NCBI GenBank assembly: GCA_024195265.1
Contig: JAJLRJ010000011.1
Coordinates: 21,245,402-21,309,401 of the forward strand
Direction: 5' to 3'
Source of the DNA: Dendrophyllia cribrosa
Taxonomy: Eukaryota > Cnidaria > Anthozoa > Scleractinia > Dendrophylliidae
Length of the DNA: 64,000 bases
Shown: positions 16,843 through 28,669 of the stretch, in pieces
How the letters are laid out: each line of letters opens with the position of its first letter
Position numbering within the stretch: the stretch's first letter is position 1
The notes under the pieces: model-generated
The model's database searches: none
What the model was told of the DNA's origin: nothing
Seen by the model: only the letters and a program-made list of their open reading frames with translations
Translations under genes and position numbers: made by a program

Positions 16843-19800
16843 AAATTGTAAATTATCTGGAAGGTAAGAGTATGTTTTTACTTCCCTTGGTTCTCTTAGT
16901 ATTTTTCCTTTCAAAAATAGGCTTACCAGAACAGTTCGGGCAGATTAATTCGTCAGTCACAGTATACTTTTATACATCCATTTTCACTACTGTGAACAAC
17001 TGCTGTCTGGATTTCTTGACTGTAATCACAGGTTGGCATTTCTTGTTGATTTTTTCCCCATCTCCATACCTTGTTTTCAAAGCTTCAAGGACTAAATGAA
17101 ATGATAATTTAAGACATACTACTTGTAAACTGTAAAAATCAGAAAATTACACAAAATATCTGTACCTACCCCACAGTTGGCTTTTAGAAAATCTGAAGGG
17201 TACGAGGGGGGTTACGAATTTGGAAGTCTGATTGCAAGGAGGGTCCTCAAAGTTGGACATCCTAACCCCCCCCCTGGAAGTTAAAAAGAAAACACCGTGA
17301 GGCTCAAGCAGTGCAACCAACGAAAGCTGACCACACTCGCCAAAGAAATGAACCAAAACAAATTCTTGCAGAGCAGTGACGAGACTCAACTCAAAACAGG
17401 AGGGGGTAATTCAAGAAGATCATGCGGTGAGACCAGTAAAGGCGACCATGATCACCCAAATTAAGACCAGGAATAAGTAAAGCAGAAAGGGGGATCACGC
17501 AGTACAACCAATAAAGGTGATCACGATCACCCAGGATAAGTACAGACATCACAAATGAACAGGGAATGTCTTGCCTCTAATGGAACCAAAAATACCACTG
17601 GCGCCCTACTGACATGCAAAGAAATGGCAGTGTCGCGGAGAGCGAAACCGCTTAAAAAACAAAGGCAAAAACAAGGAAATATGGGCCTTAAGCTGCGCAA
17701 GGAGCTTAAGGCCAGAGGGGTGCACATCGTGGAAATGGAAGTCATTCTGCTGTTTCCAAACCAGAAACTTCAGAACGTTAAGAAGACAAGCAAAAACTCG
17801 GGGGACGCACCGAAAATCATCATAAGAAAAACCGAAAACATGACCTTAGCATCGATAGGGGGTGCTAAAGGGGAAGCAGCGGACAACGCAGTTCAAATCC
17901 AAGCAATGCCCTGCTGGACAAGAGAACAAGAGTAAAAGAGATACTCGAGGGATTCACAACCCAGACCACAAAAACAAGAGATGTGCTGGTCTGCCATGAA
18001 AAGAACTCCATTGGCAACCTGCCAATTCAAGTCAAAGACTTTGCGATCAAGCGGCATAAGCGATAGACTGGACCAAGGAGCAGCCCAGTCCAGGTTGCTT
18101 TAAATAGTCCAACTTTAAAACACAACTTGAGAAACATGCGATGGAAGAAAGATATGAAATGTAGACAGCCCTGGAAGAGATAGACTCCATCAGCATTGGC
18201 CCAGATGCAAAAAAAAAGCCGACAGTCAGGCCAGAGGTGAGCCCCCCCCCCCCCCCCCCCCCCCCCCAAGGAAATGCCAGGCGTAGAAGAGAGAGCGGTA
18301 GAAAGGCAGGAAAACATCGGGGGAAAATGAAAAGGGTTGGAAAAACAACATAGGTGTCCACACCGAACTGGTCGAAGCACCAAAAGGTTAACAAAGAAAC
18401 CCAGCCACTAGTAGGACCATACCGCCTGACCCATTGTACTAAAAAAACAAACATTTTGCTCTCAATGGAAACCATTGAGAGCAGCCCTCCACAGCAGGGG
18501 CGGATCCAGGAAATCTATAGAGAGGGGGCCAGAGCAATCTTTATAGTGACAATATGGGCGCGCCAGCGCCCATCAGGAGCGCCGAAGGCGTGACAATGTG
18601 GGAGGGTTCGGGATAATTGGAGTACTCGGAGATGCAATCTGGTGCATTCTGGACGCCTAAATTTAGCAATTGTTTGGATTCCATATTGAACAAGAAATGC
18701 TGAAATATTTAATAAAATACAGGTGTGGTTGTTAAAGAAGTGCAATAAACACTTTTAAAATGATGCGTGTTTTGATGAATGACATGACCTTTTCCAACTT
18801 AACAATAATATTAAATCAAACATGAGACGCAGCAATTGCAGCGAGAGCACAACCTCGCGCCAAAGCAGCAACATTTCCCCCGGAAAATTGATGCTATACT
18901 GCATGCATTCTGGGAACATTTGCGACCAAAAATGAAGGCTTCGGATGACAGATTAAGATAATTTTTCAAAACCAAATTAAACAAACGAAATATCCCGTGG
19001 AAATGACTTTAAGAAGAGTCACTGCAGGGGTTGATTAATGTCATCCTTCTCTGGTTATGCTTGGCATAGTCGTCAACAATTGCACCATAATCTAAAGCTA
19101 CGTCTTTGTGAACAAAGAGCAGCAACAGTGCGTTGCGTTATCCAGCCTTCCTCGTCATTTCAAAAGGAAGAAACGCCTGGAACATTTTTAGCTTCAAGTT
19201 CGTCGTTTTGAAACTTGTTTATAAAGGCGGGTTGATTCGAACAACTCTTGATAATGTTCATATTGATAATAAAGGAAATATATCTCAGGAAACAATGCAA
19301 AATCTGCAAAATACCATCTGACAGATGTTGCTAACTAAAATATTAAAAAAATAATCATAATCCCAGGCAAAGGGAGGAGGGGGGCGACCCTCCATTTAGT
19401 AACAACAAAAATACAACTTGGAATAATAATTATATACTCTAGAGAAAATTGTGTTGTAAATTCTGATCCTCCTAAGATAAGAAAATGCAAGTTCAAGAAA
19501 CAAATATTCTTAAATTTATTTACAACAGTCATTATCTTAATCCTTTAACTTCCAAGAGAGCTATATCTCATCAGCAAAAACACCGAGTTCCCTTTCTTAT
19601 CAAATTTAAAAACAAGGTTCAGCCAAAATACCAAAAAACAAATTTAGTGACAACTTCACAATCCAATAAGTTTCAAGTAAACTCTCGTAGGATAATTATT
19701 ATTAATCATGGGAAAAAGGATTAAAGAATCACTGAGAAAGTGCCTTGCAGTTCTTCCTGTAATCTGAGCTCAAAGAAAAGGGAGCCTCAGAACAGGAAAA

Positions 19801-20162
19801 TGAAAATTTAAGTATAAAATTATTTTTGTCTAAATAAACATTAAGTAGTGAAACATACTTAAAGTGACAATTGTCTACATCAGTTGGCAGTGGCTTTACA
19901 TCCCAACCCTTCCCCATAATACCATCTAACACACTGTACCCTCCAACCGGAGAGAAAGGAACTCTGAAATATAACATAACACGTTTATTTTTCTAATGCT
20001 AAACACCCTAATAAACAGTTAAAACATTAGATCTGCACTTCAGTCACAATATTTGGTCATTTTCTAGCGAAAATGAGCAATTTAAACAAAAAACTATTCA
20101 GACAATTTTGGTCAGAAGTCTTGGGATACTTCACATTTCCCCCCACAAATTGTCTTTGTCTT
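16843..20162. other. Repeat-rich non-coding region
   Basis: Contains two ~40-bp repeats with TAAAGGTGATCACGATCACCC (about 17440 and 17510), an uninterpretable 126-codon frame at 17555-17935, a homopolymer, and at 18494 a CAGGGGCGGATCCAGG motif. That motif resembles termini of hAT-type elements, but no partner end was found. No supported gene. Confidence 0.4.
18242..18267. repeat. Poly-C run (26 bases)
   Basis: Uninterrupted C tract. Its length is likely unstable and possibly mis-assembled. Confidence 0.9.
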
Positions 20163-20257
20163 TACCCCCCCCTCCCCACCCCCAATACAATGTTGAGTTT
20201 TAGGCATATAACCAAGCCACAATGTCTCAGCTTTGTATTGGGGGGAAGGGGGGACCA
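20163..20257. repeat. Hairpin with C/G-rich arms
   Basis: CCCACCCCCAATACAA (left) and TTGTATTGGGGGGAAGGG (right) are inverted around ~45 bases. A short foldback sequence. Confidence 0.7.
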
Positions 20258-20332
20258 GGAAATGGAACGACAGTTTCTCTCTGCGAAAGAAATTGTCATC
20301 GTGTAGCATTTTCTTAAGTGTCCCAAGCTATT

Positions 20333-21330
20333 TCAAGACTTCTCATCATCTCCCCCCTTAGCCATACAGTAGTCTTTCCAATACGTCCCTCTGAAATCAA
20401 TGTTAATACCCAATAAATCGTGCAGTGTTTGCGCTAATGGAGTTCTCCTTGCTTTGTACCACATACCAGTGAGTTCTTTGTTAAACTCTGACATTGACAA
20501 AAACCTTTGCAGCTTTCCTCCGTCATTGAAAATCCACTGTTTTTCTTTCAGCCCCCTATAAGTGTCAATGTATCTTCCTCCAAACTTTGCAAATTCTACA
20601 CACTCAATCACCTTTGCCATCACATGCTCCATATTTTATAAGCTTCCAGGCTTCCCAGGTTCTCTAGCATCTGGATTCTTTTTATTACTTGAAAATGAAC
20701 CATGCACAGACAGAGCTTTATTCACTTGTGGGTGAACTCGTTCAACAAAATTCCTCTTGCTGTGATACTCGGCAAAGGAAACCTGCACCACCTTATCGAG
20801 ATTTAGAAATTGGCACAGTCTGGCCAAGCACATTTGAACCATACTGCTGATCCATTGTCTACAATAAAAACAAAATTTTCTTTTAATTGTCCTGCTTCAG
20901 GGTTCCTAAAAAATCGATCTAAAGACGGTTGAGCTAACAGAAAGAAAAGTTCGTTGAAACAACGTAAAACAGTTTCTGGTTTGTAGTGCGAGAGATAAAT
21001 TAAATTCATGGTTTGTCCAGTTCATGTGACTAAAATCGCAGCTGCAGAACCGTTCAGTGGAATAAAAACTTCTTCTGTGTCTAGGATGGATTTTGACTCC
21101 AGAAACAGATGTGCCATTGGTGTTACTGCATTTGCTCTTCCCTGCTCCAAGTCATGGTCAGAAAGAATGCCTGATCGCTGTTGCCATGTCTTCATTGGCT
21201 TTTGTACCTGTGCAATGTCACCTGGAACAATGCTCTTTGCATCCTTTGAGTCTATTACACACGTGTTTGCGCAATCATCGGAGAAGGGTTCTCAGGACTG
21301 TTTGGAGCAGGGCTGTTGAAGTGATTCTTA
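20333..21330 (-). pseudogene. DDE-like transposon protein pseudogene
   Basis: Three called frames join into one gene-like series on the minus strand. First comes a segment with IVPGDIAQVQKPMKTW and NAVTPMAHLFLES (~21260-21070), then a TGA at about 21020. The next frame has LSHYKPETVLRCFNELFFLL and FVFIVDNG, and a shifted frame has FLNLDKVV, SFAEYHSKRNFVERVH and a C-terminal YRGLKEKQW..WKDYC. VDNG and FVERVH are plausible DDE Asp and Glu positions in an RNase-H-like core. At least one stop and two frameshifts make it dead. I recognise it only as a recurrent invertebrate repeat protein, and the superfamily is not assignable. Confidence 0.55.
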
Positions 21331-21350
21331 GAGGACTGTTCGAAGCAGGG

Positions 21351-21600
21351 CTGCTAGATGTTTGCTGTCTTTTTTAAAAACAGGTGTAATATTAGCCTTT
21401 AGCCAGTCACTTGGTACAATTCCAGATTTCACAGATTGGGTAAACAAGAACTGTAAGAATGGTACAATCTCTACAGCTGCTTCTTTGAGAATGCGACATG
21501 AAATAAAATCGGGGCCACTTACTTTCCTGGGATTGATGTTGTAAACATGGTGGATGGTATGTCAGGTATGCCAAACTCGCCAGTTTTCACTAACAAAAAA
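21351..21600 (-). pseudogene. LINE reverse transcriptase fragment
   Basis: The minus strand from 21545 reads PRKVSGPDFISCRILKEAA, then VPFLQFLFTQSVKSG and VPSDWLKANITPVFKKD. The order GPD..LKE, F..S...G, P.DW..A.I.PVFKK is diagnostic for the fingers region of CR1/Jockey-like non-LTR RTs. About 65 codons are continuous; an upstream frame with FGIPDIPS at ~21560-21590 suggests a frameshift. Everything downstream is missing. Confidence 0.75.
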
Positions 21601-22193
21601 ACCTCTGTCACCCAGGGTAATATTGCAAGTGAGGTGATTACACAAGATAGTCGCGTACTAACAACACGTACCAACCGCATGATTTAATTGAATGTGTCAA
21701 CTTTATCCCTAATGATAAAGCTTGGGCAGAAAATAGAAAATAGTGAGAGAAGCGGAGATTGATTTTGAACTAAAAATAACATAATCGTAAACAAACACAG
21801 CACGACAGTCACGTGCTGAGTAGCTGTTGTTTACTGATAATGCGGCATTCAATCTAATATTAGGAGCTACATTTATACATTATCAATGCATTGGTGTAGC
21901 GTGACTAGGAAATCATACTAATTTTTGGACGAATGGTTAAATTAGATTATTCGCTTTCAAGAGTTATCACATTTGATTTCTAGCTTTTAATCGCATTATT
22001 GAATAATAATAACATCTTCTCTGATAGTCAAGTGAAGTATACGATTCCCCGTTGTTTTATACAGTAAACTTTAAGGTAATGGTTCCTCCAACTGTCGTTG
22101 TATACGAACACACTTGTGTTTTCACACTTTTTAATAACACTTCTTACTACTCAAGGATGTGAGTTCCAACAACTTCTATATTTGACATATTAC
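21601..22193. other. Non-coding, possible distal part of the TRAF-like gene intron
   Basis: AT-rich, no frame resembling the rest of a MATH domain. The TRAF-like gene has no recognisable exon downstream of 22194 in this window. Confidence 0.4.
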
Positions 22194-24862
22194 CTTATCT
22201 CTACCATCACGGGATGTGCAGCAGAAACCAACTGGAAAAATAAATCTTTATCCTTCTTTAATACAGCTCTCCACCTGTTTCCATCACTTGAAAACAGCTG
22301 GCTCGTCAAAGGGACCGTCCCTGCACCTACGAATTCCTGGCTGTAATTGGCCACTGACCACAAGAATACCACCTTGTGGTCTTTGGGCATTTCTTTTTGG
22401 ATAGCACTCTCCTGTAAAAATAGTAACAGGCATGATGTGTTAAAACAAATTGTAGCATTTTTTACATTTAAATGAGAGCGTCTGCATCAGCTTTTGAAAG
22501 TTATAAAAATATTTTTGTATCTCGCTGATATAATTTGCTTTCGGATTTTCGGACTATAAGCAATAAGAACATTTTAAAATAATGCCAAAAAAAACTGTAG
22601 TGAACACGCGAAAATGGCTCTCAATGAAAATGTCCGAAATAACAAATTAGGTTTAAACTGTTGAAAATCTTTCCAAGGCGCCAAAACCTTTTGTATTTTC
22701 TGTTAGTCGCGATTCAGACCTATTATTGAAAACATTTTGCGATCTGAGGGTACTCTGTCAGTTAAACAAATTTATAAAACATAACATTTTTAAGTGTAAT
22801 TTTACGAGATTATTAAAGAGTAAATTTCCTATCCAGTTACCCTTTCATTTAGCAGACGACGGAGTTGCTGAATCTCTGCAGACTGCAGAATGTTATGACT
22901 CTCTGCAGCCTGCAAGACATGATGGCTCATTTCTTCGCTTGGAAGTATCTTCTTACAACCAGGTACAGTGCACTGCACGGCCTTCTTATTGCAAACATGC
23001 AAATGCATGTTCATGTGGCTTCTAAAATCAAATAATAAATATATATAAGCACTCACTTGCATTTCGTATTGTATATTATTACGTGTAATTAATGTATAAA
23101 TTTAAACGTTATTGTAGTGCCTGACGAACACGTATGTGGCTTTCTTTTTTTTATTTTTGACCATGATGCCTTGAAATTTCAAAACAAGATTATTAAGCAT
23201 TTACTTGATCGAATTTTCGGTTTGTTTTGGCAGGCAAGTAAAAAATTTCTGAGGCTAGTCAATGACATCATATAAGGAGGCTCTACCCCTTTCGAATATC
23301 AGGTTTGATCGAAGTGATAGCCCTTTTACGTACATTTACCCTTTTATTGTACCACAAAATTAAGCCAGACTCCGAGACACAAGATTGTCCCGTACTGGTT
23401 CACATAACAACTGCAATACTTTTCGGGTAGCACGTCAACCTTTACATGTAATTCTGCTTAGTATTTGCATTACTTACATCGATTTCATTCCACTCTGTCA
23501 GTTCACATTCGATTTTTGCATCCCCTTACAAATACTAAAACTTTCAATTTCTCTACCCTGTCGTATAGAAAGGACCTCTCTTGGACGGTGGCCTACTCAC
23601 TTGAGCACCCCCAAAAGCACCTGTCGTGCTGGCTTTTTTGGGCAGAGCCTCCCTGTATAGAGTAACTACCCTTTAACCGCCCCCTCCCCCCTCTCCATCG
23701 AAAAGCAGGAATGAAAACAAAAAAACAGACCGCTGAAGTAGACTGCTCCCTTCCATCAAGTTAATGGTGGATAAAAATTGCGTGTAATATTGCACAAAAG
23801 GCGTATAACTGTATGTAACACGGACGCGATATGCGATAATAGCATCTGGCGCGCATCAGGTGCGCATCAGGTGCGCATCAGGTAGCCTCCTACGCAGACG
23901 TCCTTAGGCTCGTCACACAATCTTTCCTCCCGTGGGGGAGGAAAGATTGCATGACAATCCCTAAGGATGTCTGCGTAGGAGGCTATGCATCAGGTAGCCT
24001 CGATTGGAGAAGAAAATCTTACTTACTCTGCGAAATCTGGCTTCGTTCGTTCGTATAAAAATTCGTTATTCCTGTGAAATAAATCGCCCACCCCCCACAT
24101 TTTCCACTACCCTGCAGATGGAGCGGTTTATTTATAGAGCGAAATAACAAGAACGCGCGCGCACCAGGGCCCGAGAGTCCTCGAAATTTCGTCCTTTAAA
24201 TGCTCCAGATTTTCCCTCGTTTTTCTTTGCACTTTACCTTGGAAGGGCAGTCCCACAGCCTAGTGGGCACTTGATTTGTGCATGAACGCAGTTTAAATTG
24301 CGGTGATCTTCTAGTGAGTCCCGTGACACAGACTTCTGACAACCGGACATGCGATCATCTGCTTGATACACGTGGCAGCGTGCACAGCCAACTGCTGGCG
24401 AACTGCCACGTGTTGGCAGTCCTTGTTGGTACACTGCACTGGCAATTTCGGACATTGGTTTTGGTGGTCCGCTGCTTCTTCGTATTTCCCTTGCCACGTA
24501 CAATCGCTGTGGAGGCACCGGACCTTCAGATGTCTGGTGATGGTATGCAGGCTAACGTTTATACCAAGCGATTGTGCTTCGAACGTTCGCCTGCATATCG
24601 GGCATTTTGGTAGAACTGACTCGCCAGCTAGCATTTCTAAACAAATCTGGCATCCAGAATGGCCACAGTTTAGGCCAAGTGGCCTTAACATGGTGTTGAA
24701 ACTGCAATTAAATGCATATAATGATTATGTACTGAATTATTTCGAAAAAGGTGAGAAATTTTGTTCTTTAAAAGAAGACATAGCTCACCAAATAGGACAC
24801 TGTAATGTGTCATTTATAGACTCCAAGAAGGCACAGTTGAATGCTGAAACTGTCTGGTCCAT
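22194..24862 (-). CDS. TRAF-like RING/zinc-finger/MATH gene, four exons seen
   Basis: Predicted exons with consistent phase: 24862-24789 (ATG, ends with CPI plus split Cys), 24701-24238, 23021-22841, 22411-22194, each bounded by GT/AG. Exons 1+2 rebuild a RING: CPIC, C-x-H (NCGHSGC), QICLE, then CPICRR. Next come TRAF-type zinc fingers (CLHSDCTW..H..C, CTNKDCQH, CPLGCG), a short helix (EIQQLRRLLNE) and FLWSVANYSQEF..TSQLF resembling the start of a MATH domain. TRAFs are cytosolic adaptors/E3 ligases below TNF/TLR-type receptors. Exon 2 contains a one-base phase change near 24345, within GCCTTGTCC-like zinc-finger sequence, so this copy may be a pseudogene or carry an assembly error. The rest of MATH is not found. 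Confidence 0.7.
23852..23882. repeat. 11-bp tandem repeat (GCGCATCAGGT x3)
   Basis: GCGCATCAGGT occurs three times immediately left of the MITE at 23883, and CATCAGGTAGCC recurs just after it, suggesting the MITE landed in this short array. Confidence 0.8.
23883..23985. mobile_element. MITE-like hairpin TAGCCTCCTACGCAGACG
   Basis: Almost perfect inverted arms (~48 bp): TAGCCTCCTACGCAGACGTC at left and the mirror ending GCGTAGGAGGCTA at right. The centre is GGGAGGAAAGATTG/CAATCTTTCCTCCC. Confidence 0.85.
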
Positions 24863-25457
24863 ATTGTAGCAGAAAAGAGAAGAAATGCCAGTCAAGTTGA
24901 CAGAATAGATTCTGGAATAGACATGAACACGCAGTGTATACCTCTCGGATGTGACTGAGAACATGAGATACTTTAATTTGGTGCCGGAAACTAGAGCCGA
25001 CTAGGACCTTCAGATGTCTGGTGATGGTATGCAGGCTAACGTTTATACCAAGCGATTGTGCTTTGAACGTTCGCCTGCATACTAGGCATTTTGGTAGAAC
25101 TGACTCGCCAGCTAGCATTTCTAAACAAATCTGGCACCTAGAATGGCCACAGTTTAGGCCAAGTGGCCTTAACATGGTGTTGAAACTGCAATTAAACGCA
25201 TATAATGATTATGTACTGAATTATTTCACCAAATAGGACACTGTAATGTGTCATTTACAGGCTCCAAGAAGGCACAGTTGAATGCTGAAACTGTCTGGTC
25301 CATATTGTAGCACTAACAAACATCAGACGCAGAAAAGAGAAAAGAAACGCCGGTCAAGTTGACAGAATAGATTCTGGAATAGACACGAACACGCAGTGTA
25401 TACCCCTCGGATGTGACTGAGAACATGAGATGCTTTAATTTGGTGCCGGAAACTGGA
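24512..25457. repeat. Tandem duplication of the TRAF-like gene 5' end
   Basis: Two copies, ~24512-24995 and ~25007-25457, share the promoter-side sequence, exon 1, intron 1 and the first ~190 bases of exon 2 at high identity. The distal copy has an ATG at 25303 and a RING with CLVCRR, but its intron is ~55 bases shorter and exon 2 breaks off at ~25007. It cannot encode a full protein. It could act as an alternative first exon splicing into the intact copy. Confidence 0.85.
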
Positions 25458-25489
25458 GCCAAAAAAGAGTGAACAAAAGCCTTTTGTTG

Positions 25490-27130
25490 TCAGGAGGATG
25501 TGGGATTATTTATATGCCTGAATTTTAATAAAATTTTAATAGGCTTATAGGCTTTGGTAAACATTTGCAGGTGATTAGGTCTACACCACCACTCTGACCA
25601 ACTGTACAGTTTTCTCCAGTTTTGAGAGTCAGTTTTTGATAATTCTGCAATCTGAGACGTTCTCACAAATTCTTTGGCTTCCAGGAGGCTATCTCGACCA
25701 GACAAAATTCAAAATATTTTCTTGTACTTCTCTTTGTCATCGATTTGTGGAATTGGCCTTCCTAAGTGAAGGAACATATTTTCTTCACTTGATTTCTTTA
25801 CAAGCTTTGCCACTCTTTGCAATGATCTTGTCCAGTGCACATGACACCCTCGCAGAAGTCTCTCTGCTTTTTCCACTCCCACAGCTTCCTTTAATCCTTT
25901 TCCTTCGCCGTCATCAAAATCCACCAATATTACGTCCAGTCTTTCACTGTTGCTGAAATATGGATGCAACTTTGTAACATAAGCAAACATTTCCTTGAAT
26001 GCGGTTGCATAGGCAGTGCTATCCTGTCTGTTGCAGAGTACTCTACCAATGACTATGTAGTAGCGTTCTCTCGTTAAGGGATACTACATTTAGGAGGTAC
26101 GGAAATGAGATATTGCCAGTACGTAACATCTACAAAAATATAAGAGGCGTAAGCTAACTGTTCAGCTTGGAAAGGTGACGTAAAGAAAGCATACTTGTAT
26201 GTCGCAGTGAAAATGTATTCTCCTTCCATCTGGTAGCTTCCCATCATTTCGTTGACTTTTTGGACAGTGATTGTTCTTCCTCGTCTTGAGCATTTTCAAC
26301 TCTTGCTTTGATGTTTGGAAAGTTTGTGATTGCAGCAAGGGCATTTGCACTTGATTTGGCTCCACTGGTTAGCATACTTCCAAGTGTAAGTCTTCTTTCT
26401 CGCCTTATGCTGTCAACGTTAACAGCAGCAAGGCTTTTATCTGCCAGAACATAAGGCATTCCCATTCCCTTGGCAAGGACCTTTGCAGTGCTTCTTATGT
26501 TATTCCGTGCTGACTCTTGAACGTCTTCCTGAAGTCTGGTGGAAATCTTCTGGGGTGTAGGTTTGTTGTGGTTATGTGAATTAATCACTCCTATCCACCT
26601 CCTTCCATCATCTTCAACTCGCCATGTGTACAGAAATTGCACAGGGCATTTTCCTGTTTCTTTCAAGGGAACAGACGTTTTATGGACCGGACATCTATTT
26701 AACCTCTGTCTATTTGATACAGTGTACATGTGGCATTCTTCTCCGGTGCAAACTTTCACACCTTCACTTGCTGAACGTCTAATGTGACGTTTTGTTATGG
26801 TACCATCGATGCATACATTGTTCGTTTGTGTTTGGATGGTGATCATGATAGTTGAATCTTTCACTTTATTAGCGAAGTCCATGTAGACAATTGCATATCT
26901 ATCTCCTATGATCTTGCTGATGTTCTCACAAAGGTACCCAGCTTCTTCCATGGCTGTACCCTGATGGGAAGACAAAGGTATGACATTGACCAGCTTCCAG
27001 TCTGTTGTAGCACTCTTGTCTAACATGCTGTTATCCGTAACCATTGCATTTTCGAAGAGTGTACTTCTGATGTCTCTCAATGTTGATGAATCTGCTTTTA
27101 TTGTTGGTTTTTCAGTAGCATTTCCTGTCC
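25490..27130 (-). pseudogene. Mutator-like (MULE) transposase, frameshifted
   Basis: The N-terminal part (27130-26244) has a Cys-rich DNA-binding region (CTGEECHMY..CPVHKT..CPVQFLY) and HNHNKPTP, resembling FLYWCH/WRKY-type finger surroundings. Further on, in shifted frames, come AEQLAYASYIFVDVTYWQY with the first catalytic Asp (~26120), YYIVIGRVLCNRQD, then LDVILVDFDDGEGKGLKEAV (second Asp) and LLRGCHVHWTRSLQRVAK (~25920-25760). The final piece, NWRKLYSWSEWW, fits the C-terminal region. This D..D..C/HW arrangement is typical of MULE transposases. At least two frame changes and a stop make it inactive. Terminal inverted repeats were not identified. Confidence 0.75.
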
Positions 27131-27184
27131 GTCAATGCCTTATTAAATTTAAAAATGCATTGTCCTGTTTACCTAAGGCATGAA

Positions 27185-27379
27185 CAGCTTCTAAGAAGGG
27201 GTGCAAACCTTTCTCAGCTGAAGAAGCGATGAGTTCAGTAAAATTACAACAGACAAACATTACAGCTAAAAAGGTAAACCGCAAAGCTTAAAAGGCACTT
27301 GGCAGGACATGCAGAATGCAGGTAAGTGCACAAGGAATATTTTGCATGGTGTAAAAGCATTCATGTAAGACTACACTCA
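27185..27379. other. Spacer, no feature
   Basis: No coding or repeat signal recognised. Confidence 0.4.
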
Positions 27380-27905
27380 GCACACAAGCATCACTAACAA
27401 GCGACACAAAATATCTTATGCCTGACACCCAGGAAGTTGTTAGGCTAGGGCCACAAGCGACTCTAGGTTAGAAAACTAACATCAAAAGCTGGGCATACGA
27501 GCAAAACTAAAAAGCTGGAGTTAATTGGGGAGCTTGAAGCAACGACTGTAATGCTAGTATGTTAACAACTCGCACTCAAAGCACGACCCACAAGCAATCT
27601 CCCACGCCTAACACAACTTGATACTCAAGCAAGCTAACAATCGAACAGGCATACTGAAGCTCGACACACCAGCAGCTCTCCCACTCAACATGGGAGCAAA
27701 GTCTTGCACTTGACACCCAAGAAACTCTCATGCTCAACATGCAAGCAAACTTTCACAATCAACAAGCGAGTAACTCTTACGTTCAAAACACAAGTAACTA
27801 TTATGCTCGACACACAAGCTGCTCTTACGCTAGACACAAGGAGCCCTCACACTCAACACGCAAGTAAAGTTTTACACTCGACATGCGAGCAACTCTTGAA
27901 CCTGA
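27380..27905. repeat. Degenerate ~30-bp minisatellite
   Basis: Units of the form CACTCAACACGCAAGTAACT with variants (CACTCGACATGCGAGCAACT, GCTCGACACACAAGCTGCTC) recur about 15 times. Period ~28-32 bp, strongly diverged toward 27380. Confidence 0.8.
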
Positions 27906-28236
27906 ACGATAAACCTAAGGTTTGGCCACTGCTGGGTAAACACACATCCAAACCGATGCGACATAGTAAGACCATGGTAGATTGAAAATGGTATTCCGCT
28001 ACATATCGAGGGAGATCTCTGATAATCCAAAGGCCTTAATAGCTGAGTAAGACCCAACAATGCTATAAAAAGGGCTGTAATAATGATAGGACTGCAAAGG
28101 GATAGAGCTGAGGACCCAATAGAAATCAATCCTCTCAATGCCCCCTACATGGTTTGACAGCGCTGTAGGATAGAATAGTTTTAGGTTTCCCTAAAATTAA
28201 AGAGATTTGGTGCAAAAAAGGTATTTCTGAATAGTC

Positions 28237-28242
28237 TTTATT
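28237..28242 (-). terminator. Polyadenylation signal AATAAA
   Basis: AATAAA on the minus strand 37 bases after the stop codon at 28279. Confidence 0.5.
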
Positions 28243-28278
28243 ATTCAGTTACAAACAGAATTGTGTTTAGGTATGAAG

Positions 28279-28602
28279 TTATGACAGTAATCTCAAAGAT
28301 AATGTCCTGGACAGCGGTGCATATGAGGGGTTAGGTGATGACTTGAAGGTAGAAGAAGCTTGGGACACCACAGACTTAAGTAGCTTCTGAATTTGTTTGT
28401 ACAAGTTTCTTTTCCTATGGGTCCCCCAATAGTTGCGTGACCATCTTTCAAAAGCAGCTTTCATTGGCGAAAAATTGTGATTATCAATTAAAGGGTGTGG
28501 ATGGTGAGCCAGCTGGTGCACAGTATTGAAAGTATGCACCACATTGTTTGCAGCAATCTGTTTTTGTAGGGTTTCTACACTGGTTGTGAGGGCTCTAAGG
28601 TC
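28279..28602 (-). CDS. Terminal coding exon of an unknown gene (107 codons)
   Basis: A strong acceptor (TTTGCTATCCTCCCCAG) precedes 28602, and the frame is open to a stop at 28279, followed by AATAAA. The encoded segment has a helix (LTTSVETLQKQIAANN), a His-rich HQLAHHPHPLIDNHNF, then MKAAFERWSRNYWGTHRKR and a Ser-rich tail. No family recognised. A good donor (TTGAG/GTAAGA at 29032/29031) lies upstream and could end a 5' exon. Whether this is a host gene or transposon-derived is open. Confidence 0.4.
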   Translation of the reverse strand, partial: DLRALTTSVETLQKQIAANNVVHTFNTVHQLAHHPHPLIDNHNFSPMKAAFERWSRNYWGTHRKRNLYKQIQKLLKSVVSQASSTFKSSPNPSYAPLSRTLSLRLLS

Positions 28603-28669
28603 CTGGGGAGGATAGCAAAGAAAGAAGTTGACTTCAACCAAGTTTGAAAACTTACGCTTTTGTGACAAA

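Noticed and set aside
17555..17935. 126-codon plus frame with Lys/Arg-rich start
   Set aside because: No recognised family, no splice or promoter support, surrounded by tandem repeats; left as unannotated.
18494..18520. hAT-type terminus CAGGGGCGGATCCAGG
   Set aside because: No inverted partner or target duplication was found, so no element is called.
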